A stretch of DNA of 64,000 nt from Brachypodius melanocephalos (taxonomy: Eukaryota > Chordata > Aves > Passeriformes > Pycnonotidae). This document shows positions 26,001 to 38,957 of the stretch, piece by piece; positions within the stretch are counted from its first letter, which is position 1, and each line of letters begins with the position of its first letter. A program made the translations under genes and the position numbers. The DNA lies in contig VZSR01000520.1 in assembly GCA_013398615.1 (NCBI GenBank), positions 37,054,563-37,118,562 of the forward strand, read 5' to 3'. The notes under the pieces were generated by a model that saw only the letters and a program-made list of their open reading frames with translations, was not told the origin of the DNA and did no database searches.

Positions 26001-27457
26001 CAAATCCTCCTGGAAGAATAGTGGCAATAATCAGGGTGTTACAGGAAAGATGCATGGACCAAGCACCTCCTGAGAGACAGTGAATCAGACTGCACAAGTC
26101 ACAAGAGGAGAAGGGGACTAGAAAACACAGGGTTGAAATTCAGTGGTACCCAGGGGATCAAGTGAGGTTTTTCCCTTCAATTACTGGAGAGATCTATTTG
26201 TTCTGTATTGACCTTTCTTCATCCTAACTCCTTTTCCTTTTGTAATATATTTAAGAGAATGAAGTCCTCCTAATAAGCCTGAATTGAGAAAATTAGAGAC
26301 TCTGCTGACTTATTTAAGGGTATGTGTCAACTTAAAGGTTACCTTATCCCAAACCTTTCCTGCAGTACACTCCTATCTGCTATAATAACTCAACACCACT
26401 GAAACACTATAGCAGAGTCTTGTGTTCTACTTTCATAGATGCGTAACACACATACAATGGTACTATGTTTATTCATTCTGATTATTGGTTCCAACATGAT
26501 TTTTAATGTGCAGCATAAAAAGAGGTTTTCAAGTTTAATTGGGCTGTCAAGCCCATCATGCTTATCTTTATCTCTGGCCACTTTTACTTCCAGAGTATAA
26601 TTTTTAATAGGATATCCACACATAATAAAGCATTGAAACAACTTTTTCACGTCATCTTCAATGAATTCAGAGGATGCAACAGTTTGCACAGTCCTCTGCA
26701 TGCATTTTATTAATCCCACTTTCATTCTATAAGGCTACAGCGAATAATGTAATAAATATCTGTTTTGCACTCATGAGTTGATATACTCTTTTCTTCTATG
26801 ATCCTCTCTCTCAGCTTAAAAATCTGGCAAAAAAAAAAATTCTATGTTCTATTTCCTCATTTTAGTAAAATTTCAAAATGTTACAGAAAATCCTCTTCCA
26901 AAACTGACAACATTTCTCAAGGTGTTTTAAGAAAATCAGAGAATATGATTGTGTACAATAAATATATAAGATCTGGCTCAAAGCTGGCATAAAATAGACA
27001 CTGACATAAAATGGATATATACCATCTTGTACCTATCAAGGTTCTGGTCCAGAGGACATGGTGCTGAAAGCCTTTTATAACACTATATAATTTTTAGATC
27101 CACCTAACTGATTTTATTCAATGTCAAGTCCGTGTCAGGTGCCTTATTTTTGAAAATAGACTTGTAAATATTCAGACAATTCAAGCTGAATCCGTATACA
27201 ACTGTGTGTGTGATATTGAGTGTGTAAATTAAGTGGTGATTGTGAACCCTATCAGCCTTTGCTGACCACAAAACTGAACAGTATTTTCCTAAGCTGGAAA
27301 AAATTGCTGTTCAAAATCAGTTCCACCAGACTATATATCTACAATGAGACTGTCATCTGCCCTCCTCCTTCCCCACACATCTTGTCACAATAAAGATCTG
27401 GGTACGTTGTGTCATCATTTGTAATTTAATGCTAAAAAATTTGGATATGGAAATATA

Positions 27458-27937
27458 CTAACCTCTTTGTAATAGGACCCTTCTCTTGCTATATTCTTTC
27501 CTTGAATGCTTATTTTTCAGCCAGTAGGTCATCAACAATAGATGTGAGACTCGGTCATCAATGACATATGTGAGAGAGACCATATTCATCTTGTGGTCAG
27601 ATTTGTCTTTAGTCTTTAAGCCTAAGAGTAAAAAAAACTCAGAAATTTTTATTTTTGGTTCAATAGCCCAACATTTCTTTAGACTGTTCTCAGCAGATTT
27701 TTGGCCCTGAGTGGTGGCATGTGGCACAAACTGACTTGTGATATTTTTTTTCTGCTTTGGATGTCGGAGGTCTTGTGAGATCATCTGTTTTTTCCTAAAA
27801 TTCCTGCCATCTTGAGCCAAAACCTCATGAGAATAGTTGTTCTTGGAACATTTTTTTAATATGAAAACCAGAATGAGAAAAATAGGCCTCTCTTGGATTT
27901 GCCCCACAACAAAACCCAATACTTTGTTTAAATACAC
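27458..27937 (-). other. Unassigned 159-codon open frame, doubtful gene
   Basis: This is one of the longest open frames in the window. The frame is open from a TAG near 27973. The track-style start would be GTG, with no ATG near the front. The peptide is basic and mixed, with segments such as GQKSAENSLKKCW and VSLTYVIDDRVSH, and no domain that I recognise. A possible donor (GAG|GTTAGT on the minus strand) lies at its 3' end, but the candidate acceptor has no pyrimidine tract. It may be chance, or a relic of a mobile element. Confidence 0.15.
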
Positions 27938-30900
27938 ATATTCTAATCTGAAGTCTCCTTGCTACCCATTCCCACCGCCCTTAATAAGCATAAAAGGAGT
28001 TTTAATTTCAAAATAAATTGTAAGGCTCTTCTCATAACAGATTCCAAGTGGCATTATATTCCATAGGCACTTTCTAGACTCCTTGACTTCTTTCTATTTA
28101 CTGTTTTTGATTTACTTGTTTTTTGGTTGGTCAGTTTTGGTTCTTTAATTAAAAGATACATGCTACTTAATAATTAATACAATACTTGTGTCTGCTTGTG
28201 TAGCATAATATTTTACACTTCCATCACCCAAATGCAAGTAAAATGCTTTTATTATTATCTATTATGTGTTAGCTATTATTTCTTGCAAACAAATGAGAAA
28301 AAGGCATTCGAAGCTTTTGAGGAGAGACAAGAGAAAACTGACAATAGATCATTCTTGATCAGACAGCAGAAGCTAATATTACAGGAGATATACTTGGACA
28401 AGAAACTAATTTTTTAGAAGGGATTATGCTATGTACATAGATAACAAGACTATCCAAATGCAATCTTATTCTATAAAAGAGGTTTTGATGTAAAAGTAGA
28501 ATCTGTAAGTTAGCCAATCTGAAAGGAGGAAACTTTTATTTCTGGGAGATTTTTTTTTTTCACAACTATTATTTATTACAGAGCCTTTCTCTTTAAATGA
28601 GATCCTGTATAAAAATGTACTGAATTACCTAGATATACCTGATTCACAAGTTCATTTTTCAGATTCCTCCATGAAAACCAGGGCAATTCTCACAGAATAG
28701 CCAGCTGAGAATAACAATCCTTTTCAAGCCAAGCTGCCTGAGACTTATGTACTCAAGATGGTCAACCCACCTTTTGAGCTACATTTGACTTTCTGGACAT
28801 TCAGATGCACTTTCTGTGTGGGGTGTAAATTCTCTGATCACTTGCAGGTGCCTGATGATAATGGAGGGTCATTTCTAAGTCAAATCCCCAGCTCCAGCTG
28901 ATGGCATCCTTTAAGACCAGACATTCCTCTGTGGAGGAATGGGTCTGGTGTTATGGTCAGTTCTGCTTGGCAATCAGGTCCAAGAACTTCCCCACCCTTT
29001 GCCCCTTCAACAATTTGAGCTTAGGCTGTGGAAAAAAAAATGTAAGGAAAAAAAATAGCCTAAAAAAAGGTGCTTTCTCTGTCAGGAAAGTTAAAGTCTT
29101 TCATGTAAGCCATAATTACCACCAATCTCAGCCATTGTTCTGTAATGAGGTTTGATGTTTTAAACTACAAAGACACACATTTAAGATATAGAACAGTGTT
29201 GCTGGGTTTTGTGTGCATTTCTTTTAATTCTAGAAATTGTTTTTCTTTATTTGATATAAATCTGAAGGCAGGAAATCATTGTAGATACAGAAATGCATGC
29301 TGTATGGACATATCAAAAGGAATTAATCTATCTAATCTATAGATAAAAGAAGCAGGAATAAATGTATATAAGCAGTGGGTATGAGAGAAGACAAAAGGCA
29401 GGGAAGAAGCCAAATACAAATAAAAGAGAATATGGGAAAACTGTTGTATTAGGTTAATATTATGGGAAATTAAAGTACTTTAAGACCCTCAGATGTAAGA
29501 TACTATGTAAGTATAAAGCTTTTGGGTTTTTTGTCTAAAATTTGAGGTGAGTGAATGCAGTCTGAAAGAAGCTCCTAAATATGATTATATGAGGCTATGG
29601 ACACAATTTCTGCCAGGTATCATGAACTCAAGTGTATTGCTGTGTTATTAAAAGCAACCAGCAGCGTGAACCCGCTGTATTATTAACATGTTACATTAGC
29701 CTTAATAGTTAATCCAGTATTCATATTCATATTGTGGGCTCTTCTTCTAAGAGAGAGTAACAGCTTTCTAAATGCTTTTAAGATTTCCAGGAATAAAATT
29801 AAAGCATGTTTAAGTACTTGTTGGAAATTGTGTGCAGAATTCTGAATAAGGGAGCTATTGCATTGTATCAGGACCCTTAAGAGATTCAGCTGAGAAATAA
29901 ATTATGTAAACAATGCAATATGTGTGTGTGTCTACAGCTGTATATCAATATCACCTATATCTATGTACACAAATATCCTTATCCTTTTCTGTCAGTCTGG
30001 AATGTGTTATACTGGAGACACTGAACCTTTCAAAAGAGATGCAAGACATGTTTTTAATGTTGCTTCAGAATTCAGAAGCAAAACAAAAACTGGATAAATA
30101 CTTCATTACATTTTATAAACAATCTGCTTTCTGATAATTATTATGGAGCAACTTTTCATTCTTTTTAATGAAGTTTGAATGCATATACGGGAAATTAATT
30201 TTGGCGAAAGAATTCAGTTCAGGGCAATGCATCCTAAACGAGACTGGCTGAAACCCACACGGTGCCTGCAATGACGGTGAGAAGGGCGAGTGCTGATGGA
30301 GGAGAGCAGGACAGGTGCCACTTGGAGGTTCCAAGAACCATCTACCTCTGCCCCTCAGTTCTGGAGGGAGCTGTACCAGAGCTACAGGAAGGCCTCACAT
30401 TCAGCTTGGCTGCAGATTCAGATTGGATTTCCTCTCTGCAGCTGCTCCACACTCCACTTGCACGAAGTCCAAACATCTGGGTTTAATGTGAACAGAGTGG
30501 ATTTCAAGCTTAATTCTTCTCTTTGTCTCTGTGTCTATGAGTATGTGTGTGTGTGAAATAATCTTTCTGGAATACTTTATTGCTTTCCTAAATCTTTCAT
30601 TAGCTTTGCATCCTTACAATTTATTTTGGTATGAAATATACAGTCAGTAAAAAAAAAAAGCCTAGCCTCCTGTCCTGTTTCCTGCTCTGCCTTCAGAACA
30701 TACTATTGTTTCTATTGTCTGGAAAACAGATTGAAGACCTAACCAAAATGCTGTTAATCATCAGCACTTTTTTTGACAACTTATTCTAACATAGATGTTT
30801 CAGGTGCAGTAATCTCTGATGATATTTTTTTTAAAGAGGACTACTGTGAAAAAAAAAATCATTTATAGGACCATAAATATTGATTTTTGAACTCTCTCTC

Positions 30901-33900
30901 TTGGCAGTGTTACATGTCCCCCTCCATTTATGATGCTTTATGTCTTATATGGATTGGGCACAATATTAAACCTCATGTGAGGGAATGGAAGACAAAAAAT
31001 CAGGGAGTAAATAGCTGGTTTCTTTATCGTGCCTCACAGTTTGATTTTGGTAGGTTTCGGAGAACACAGGTGTAGGATACTGAATTATAGCAAATAAAAG
31101 ACTAAAACATAACAAAGCTACCTGAGGGTTTGGCTGAAGTCCCTGAGCAAACTGTGATTAACTGAATACCTGCCCTGGAATGCTGGTTTGGCAAGAGGTT
31201 ATACACACATGAATGAATCTGTCTGCATACTTAGACACTGCAGTTAAACTTCTTTCTCATTTAAAAAAAAAAAAAAAAAGGTGTTATTTCCGAAGCTGTT
31301 GAATATCGTTTGAGCCTGCCTTTTTGGGTTTAGGCTCCCCATCCTCAGAAAAAAAGTGAGGTGACAAGTGTCCTACATGTGTAAGAGAGTGGGAAGAAGA
31401 GGAGAAGCAGCAGTCAAAGACATGTTTGGATGCATGAAGGCAGCTAGGCCGGATTTATTCCCAAAAATCAGTGTTCCTCTGGGAAATGGAGGCTGATCTC
31501 AGTGTAAAATGGTGAAGGTCTACTCATGTAAATTTACCTGAGTTTATATTTCAAAATCTACAAGATCACCAGTGAAGAAGTGGTCACATATTAATGGAAA
31601 TTAATTCTAGTATATAGAATATACTTATGCATACAGTGGTTTAAACATAAACCCAGATTTTTCAGCAGAGCCTAAGGGAGCTGAAAATCCATGGTTTGTG
31701 AGTACATGAGGGTTCTCCCACATGGAAAGATGAAGCAGCACACAAGTAAATGTTTTTCTGCTGCAGTTACACTGCTGGTGTAGACACAGCCTTACTTATA
31801 CTCACAGCCCCCTTTTAGAGGGCTAATTATAAATTACATGTCAAGCTAATGTAAATTAATCCAGGCTTAAGATGTCCGGACAATGATTATGTATTAGTGT
31901 CCATTGGACTGTTTCCTATATGGTCTAAAGCTGTGTGTGATTGTGGTGATATGGTACAGTCAGAGGGGAAGAGTCACTGCTTGCTATTAAAAAACATCTG
32001 ACTATATTGCCTGTCTTTTTAGTTTATTTTTTGTTGCTTTCCACACATATTTAATATGTGCTAATAAATTGGATTAGCCATTTTACTCTCTTTCCTTGTT
32101 TCCATTATGGAGAGTAAGATGTACATTTCCAGCTGGGAACACCATAGCAAATGTGTCCTGCACAGAAGATCACACGATAGTCCTGCACGCCTCTGGCTCA
32201 CATGATGTGAGATGGTTAGAAATTTCCCCTGCTTTTCTTGATGCTGACGTGTTGTGCACGAACTTGCAGAGGAGAAGGACCTCGCCCTTGATTTATAATC
32301 AAGTCATGAGATCATCTATGCTCTAAAAGAGTCTATTGTCCAAATCTCACTAGTTTTTCCCCAGGAAAATTTTGACAGTGTGTGGAGAACTGGCCCCAAA
32401 AAATAGTATATCTTCTCACACATTTAAATTATTTCTGACCCTTCCTTGATTTTAGTCTTTTTATTTCCTCATTTTTTTTTCCAAATTTCCCTGAAAATTC
32501 AAGGTTTCCCAACAGCAATTACTTTTTACCATGCCAGCAAGTGGGTTCTGGTACCTGCTGCAATTGAGGGGTGAGAAAAAACATTGCCCCAAAGCTGCTG
32601 CATCAGATAACCAGATTTTTTTATTTATTTCTGTGTGTGGTGGAAGCATCAGAAAATATGTTTTTGTTTTGGTGTGTGTGGGGACAGTGGTTGTGCGACA
32701 GTAGAGTGAGTCCAGCAGTCTGCTCCCTTTGGCAGTTATGCTTAAAATCAGCTTCACCAGGTTCAAGTGACAGCTACTGGGGAATCATTTTCTTCTGCAT
32801 ATCCCACTCAGAAACATCCCTATGTAAAATTGTGATTTTTTTTTTTATTGCAAGATTTCACTAAAAATTTCCCAGCATCTTCCATTTTTTACTATGATGG
32901 GCAACGAGTTCTCCCCATATAGGTGCATACCATCCCTAATCTCTGCACAGAGTTGCTCACCATACACAAAAAACACCCATACAGCAATTAAATTCAGACA
33001 CTTGGTGGAAAACAGCCAGTTCATTTTGCTTCTACTTGTTTCGAGAAAAAGACTCCCCCCCCACCATCATCTGAATAGGCAAGATTGACATAAAAAAGTA
33101 CTTCAAGAGATGAACTTGTCTACTGAACACAAATACAGAGAGTTTCTGTATATCTTTAAATGTTTTATATGTCCTAGTCATATATAATTTATTGTGTTGT
33201 GAAGCTGAGCCCTTCTTTGAATGAAAATTTTACTGTCAGAGCCTGGGGTACTTTAGTCTGATGATTTAAAACTCTCAATGCGCTTGTAGCAAATAGCACT
33301 TTTTATTACAGCATGTTTGTCCAAGAGGTCAACTTTCAGCACAGCAGGACTTCTTCCCACTGTAGAATTATTTCTGATTGCAAGAATCACCCATCTTAAT
33401 TCATCTGGTGCTGAATGCACTAGCCAACAGTTTCCCAGAGGCTCATTAGACTGGACCTGCCAAGAAAATGCACAAGAAAAATGTGAAAGCTTCACCTTTT
33501 CTTATGCAAGCATACTTGCTAGCAGATTATGCAGCATGTTAAATGCTGTATGCCTGCTTATACCCCTTTGGTCTTAAGATTCCCATTTATAGTTTTGCTC
33601 CAGTATTTCATTTTCTCAGAGATGATGTTGAATCTAAGGTGCCTTGTGATGATGTTAAATTCATTTTGGAGATGAGTAAAAGTGACTAAAATTATGTACA
33701 TGTTTCCTGTGAAATATTGTACACCAAGCAGGTCCTAGATTAAAAGACAAGCTTGACTTTAAAGGTAATGTGATTAATTTCCTCAGCCAAAACCAGCTAG
33801 ATAGTTTTCATGCTTAGGGTGATGCAGTGTAGATGCCCTATTACACCCATTTACAGTCTCCATCCCTTTGCTCAGCCCCTGCTGAGCCTATTAAGTTGGT

Positions 33901-34168
33901 ATCAAGTCAACTTGTCCCTTAGTGATAGTACACAAACTCTCAGAGTGCTGCAGAATTCTGCATCTGTCCTTTTACCTGTCACTTCAGCCTCCTTTTACTG
34001 ATGTTAAAAGAAATCTTTACTGTCAGTCATATAACCAATTCACTTTGTTCACAGGCTGTGACAACCTTGTTGTGTTTCTCCCACCACAGAACCGACTTCT
34101 GTGAATTAGTATTCTCAAAATTTAGACTAGCTCATTAGTCTGAATAAATTTGAAAGCTTGCTGTTCAC

Positions 34169-34187
34169 TTTTTTTTTTTTTTTTTTT
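34169..34187. repeat. T19 homopolymer
   Basis: Uninterrupted T run 43 bases upstream of an A36 run, so the two could pair as an inverted repeat. Confidence 0.95.
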
Positions 34188-34230
34188 ATGTAGCTCAGCT
34201 TTGCTTGGATATAATTTAGGCATCTTTAGG

Positions 34231-34266
<36 letters not shown>
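34231..34266. repeat. A36 homopolymer
   Basis: Uninterrupted A run followed by A-rich sequence with single G residues. It could be a retroposed poly(A) tail, but no AATAAA stands just upstream and no target duplication is obvious. Confidence 0.95.
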
Positions 34267-34268
<2 letters not shown>

Positions 34269-35289
34269 AAAGGAAAAAATCCACAAACACAAAAAACTCA
34301 ATGACCAAACAGCCCAACTCCCAAGTATTCACTGCATGATTTCAGAGCTAAAGGCAGATTCATTTAAACTAATATAAAATTTAATCAAATCTTCCAGTTT
34401 TTTTCCAGCTTCCTTCTTTATATTTTTTTTTAATTTATTTTTGGTATAATTGAAACATTGGTTACTCTTTCAGGAAAGAAAACAGAAGTTCAAAGGAATC
34501 TCAACCATCTTTCTGGCTTACTATGTCCACCAGAGCTGCTGGTTTCCACATTATCACTGAAAATATGGAGTAAACTTTCTCCCTCAACAAATGAAACCTT
34601 ACCCCACCTGCCAGTTCTGTACATGACTGTCAGTGCACCAGGCCATTGCAACGAAGGAAACCTTTGCCACTAAAAAGTTGCCATGATTAAGCAAAGAAAC
34701 CACCATTTTTGCTCTTATTTTCAAAGTCCTACCAGCTGAAGCACTTAATTCTCTACTTTCATTAAATCATTAAGGTATTTTCACTCCATCATGCCATTTC
34801 TTGTAGGGGTTGAAGGCTGGCTGCCAGTGGGCATAACAGAGGATGCTCTGCCCCAGCACAAATCTCACACAGTGCAGGAGTGTGTGACCACAGAGAACCA
34901 GGGTTCAATGTCTGGGGTGCACACCTGTCCTTTCTTCAGGGAAACTCTCGGGCACTGGTGATAAGATGGTATCAGGACACCATTTGGGGTTGTGCTAGTT
35001 TTCCAGGACATTAGTATTAGGAAACCATAAGGGGCAGGGAAATTGCTTCCCAGAAACAATAATCTATACAATAATTTGGATTAGGGGAGTACTTTTTATA
35101 GGAGGATGTCAGGGTTTTATAAACAAATCTAGAAGGAAGTGATGATGACATCTACTTAGGGTTTGAAAAATAAAGGACAGGAGACAAGTCACCCCCATTC
35201 AAATTCCTTTCTTCTTCCTAAAATTGCACAAATTTCACCGGAACCTCTTCTGAGTTACCTTGGTAATATAAAAATCCAGTCTAGAAGCC

Positions 35290-35370
35290 AGGGAGGTTAA
35301 ATAATTTACCCGAGGTCACATCACAAGCACCTGAGCCTCCAAGTAAAGGATAGAGGTCCTCAGAGTCTTA
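35290..35370 (-). mobile_element. Second MIR-like SINE remnant (weak)
   Basis: The plus strand contains GGAGGTTAAATAATTTACCC followed by GAGGTCACATCACAAG. This matches the reversed MIR core (GAGGTTAAGTAACTTGCCCAAGGTCACACAG in consensus terms). The flanks are too diverged to place the ends. Confidence 0.5.
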
Positions 35371-38300
35371 CCTAAAAGGGATAATGACAACTTCACCATT
35401 AGCTGTAAAATAGAAATATAAAAATGTCTTTGCATTAACATCAGCACCTTAAAACTAAAAATGAGAGAGCTTGGCCAAAGGGGTCTGATATAACTGACTA
35501 CAGAGTCAGGGTGGAAAAATATAAATCAATTGGATGAAATGATCCTTTGCTACAGACTAGAAAAGAAGTTTGGCTATGTCTCAAGAAATGGAGAATTACG
35601 CTAGACATTAATGGAACCAGAGATACTCTCAACAGTTCAGGGTGGATATAACCGTGCAATGGAGCAGAACAGATTAAAAATCCCAGCCTAAGGAAGGATT
35701 AATATATAAAACTGCAGGAGAAAGACATGACGTGATAGAAATAATGTAATGGTGCTCTTAGTAGGCATTTGCTATGCTCAGAATATTCATCTTTTGCCTT
35801 TTCAGTTGTTTTCTCAATTCTTCCTCTACTGTGTGACAACGTTGTTGCTTCTTCTTTTAGTATCAATGGCTTCTTCTGACACCAAGTACTCATTGTGCCA
35901 GGAGCCAAAAATATGCAGTAATTCCTAACTTGGTTGCATAGAGCATAACAGATCAGTCATGTGGAATACAATTCTTTTCATATTTATATCATGGTTTGCT
36001 TACACAGACCTCCAGTAAGTAGTGCCCTGAAAGAGAGACAGCCACAAGTGAGACAAGGTGATACTTTCTTTTGGGCATTGCATTGCAGCAACTCTGCCAT
36101 TTCAAGGGATTTCTGTTGAAAATTAAGACATTGTTTGCTTTCTTCAGAATGTTGCATGGAAAAGTATTTGAAACTCATTGTTCAATCACGTGAATGACTG
36201 GCTTCCCTCAAAAAAGGAGTACAGATCCTCTCTTCACCTACTCTTCACACCACACCTACCATTTTCTTTTGTTTTTCCCTTCATTTTCTCCCACATACTC
36301 ATAAGTATTTGCTTCTCCACATCTCAAGTACACTGTCTTCTTCTTCACATATTAGGTATCCGATGCTTTGATCCAGTTGGAATAGCAGATAAAAACCTAA
36401 TAGGGAAAATGTTGAAAATCACTAGACAACAGCAATTTAACCACAGTTTTCCCACCTTCTCTCATCCTAAAGCACCATCAGAGAGAAGAATAGAAGAGTA
36501 TACATGCATGCACACACACATGCCCAAAAGCTGTACATGAGAGGCACATTTATATATCTGTTTGAGAAAAATAATTATACTGAATTGGTTATAAAAGCTG
36601 TATTCTCACATTTTAAAAAAAAAAATATTTTTGGCTGATATTTTTCCTACTCAGTTAATAGCTTTTAGATTCTCTTTATCCCATTTCTCTTTTTTCTCTT
36701 CCATCTTCCTTTGTGGCCAGCTTTCTCCTCATCCCTGGCTGCCATGCCCAGTAGATTTTGGACATCCTTGCAGCAGCTGCTTAGGAGTGGATGGGATTTG
36801 TCTCTGTGTATCAAGGCAAAAGGCTCTAGAGATTTCTTTGCTGTGGCTGCAGAGCTAACAAGGCCAAAATCGTCTGGGAAACACCTCTTCTTTTGGATTT
36901 GCCTTAGATAGCCTTTTCTGGTTTATTTATTTATTTTTTTCTTCTCCTTAGTTTTTAATCTTTCCTTCTTCCTTTCCCTTCTCATTTTTACTCTCCGTAT
37001 TTCATGCCCAATTAATCTTGTTCTCTCCAGCATACTTTTACAGGAAGGAAAGTTCATGAAAAGAGCTTTCAGAAGAAGACTGAGCCAATTTCCTTGGTAA
37101 CTCCCAAAAGCAAGTGAAAATGACAAACGGATTGACTACAGTGGATTGATTGATGCTGATTTATAGCTGAAAATTGGATCAAGTGCGTCTACATGCACTT
37201 TCTCCAGGGACTAAAGCAGAGGCAGTCTGCTCCTGTCAGCATTCTTATACCATGAAGCAAACTCCCCTTGTGTCACCTCATGTCTCCCTTTCTAGCCCTG
37301 TCTTCTGCTTAAATAAAGATAGTTGTTAAAATAAAGGTGCTTGGTGTCTCACCCCAAGGATATAACATTTTGAGGATACATATGACTTATGCTTTATCAT
37401 TAAATAGTGGTCAATTTTCTATGTGTTCTGGAATCACTGCTCAGCTGTGCATACCTGCACCTCCTCTTTCACATGCCTGTACCTGCCAGGTACCCTAAGG
37501 TGGCTTTTCACTTAAGTAGGAGCTTTCTCCTACTTATACCTTGGATCTTAGTGGTTTTACTACTAAATGGCAAAGGAGAAGTAGCAGGACCTATCCTAAA
37601 TCTCATATCTGGAAATCCCTGTTTATGATGAAAACTCTTATTGACATATATATACGTGTTCCTATAGTGCTTTTAGAATACCTGGATGAATGAAGCTTGG
37701 AAGGCAGCATTTCTTCTTTAATCTGCTACCTTAATCAATTAATTTCTTAAGTAAAGTAATGGTCAGGAGCATCATTATGCCTTGACCCATCTAGGCTAGC
37801 AGAGGTAAAAAAGGACTGAAAATTATCCACAGAAAATAGGAGAAAAGTTACAATGTCTGCTTCTACAGATTTCTAATCTTTTAGACAATAGGAAAGGGAA
37901 GTGTTAGTTACTGCAGTAGTCAGTTTGTAACATATGACATCATGATTTAGTGAAGAAATATAGTTTTACCATGAAAAAAATTGGGTGACAGATTACTTGA
38001 TACCATCAGATATAGAGACCCCTGATCTAGAAAAACTTATAGGACTTCTGTTTCTGGAGATAATACACACTTGCTGGAGAGTCAGGGTGCTGTCTCTGTC
38101 CCCAGTCCATGGAAGGGGCTGCTTCTTGTGCTGTTCTGCAAAGAGCAACCTCTGTGACTACTTCACTTCTACAATTGTCAAAGTCAGTTCTGTGCTGAAT
38201 CCAAATTGCTCTGCTTAGGAAGAAAGGTAGAAAATTCTTTTATTTGTATATATGATTTCCTGTGTATCACTTTATTTTGGGCCTGATCTAAGAATCTCCA

Positions 38301-38952
38301 GCTGTGGCTTTCATTCTTGCCATGTGGTTATGGGGCTGCAGATGAACAGACAGCAGAGTTGTCCTTACAGTCTTTCCTGTGGTCCTTCACAATAAGGCTT
38401 AGATGTTGGTTTTTTGACATGGACAGCTGGATTTTACAGTCAGACTGAGCTGGTGAAATCTGAGGTTACTTTTAGCAGAAACAAGAAAATTAGCAGCTGA
38501 GTTCAGGGAGCACATTAGGGTTCAGTCCAGGAATAACCTCACTCAGGTAAGTGTTGTGCTGTTCCACAACCACAGTGACTGCTTCATCAAAGAATCAAAG
38601 TACAGACAGAAGAAGATCTGACAGTATAGAAAGGTGAACTCAGTCCATTCAAATTCTGGGTTAAATGATGTAAACACAAGACAGTTCTTTCTCCTCTAAG
38701 CTGATCACATTTTTAGAATACTGGGATTGATGAAAAGGCTAAGTTACTGTTACCGAGTGGACATTTCTGGGAATTTTGAGTCATCAGCCCATGGAAATTT
38801 TGATGCAGTCTTCATCAAACTGTATTGAGCACTAAATATAGATTTAGTTATTTTAAACGTCTCAAATTCAAGGACTTTCTAATTCTACAAAATTAAACTT
38901 CATGGGCAAACAGCAATCCTTGGACAATCAGGTTTTGTAACATAGTAGAAGG
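35371..38952. other. Non-coding stretch, nothing recognised
   Basis: No supported exon or repeat family. The 120-codon plus-strand frame at 36178-36540 has no recognisable domain and a pyrimidine-rich Phe/Leu/Ser composition typical of chance frames. Confidence 0.5.
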
Positions 38953-38957
38953 CAATT
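38953..38957. repeat. Target-site duplication, left copy (CAATT)
   Basis: CAATT directly precedes the TG of the LTR and is repeated exactly after its terminal CA. Confidence 0.8.

Larger units (their letters stand above)
21495..35289. other. Long non-coding stretch
   Basis: I found no supported gene. Contents are a CT-rich simple repeat (23021-23054), small GC-richer patches near 23150-23310 and 30230-30440, two unusual minus-strand open frames at 26390-26725 and 27458-27937, and paired T19/A36 homopolymers near 34.2 kb. A stretch at 29640-29740 has the look of conserved non-coding DNA. Confidence 0.5.
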
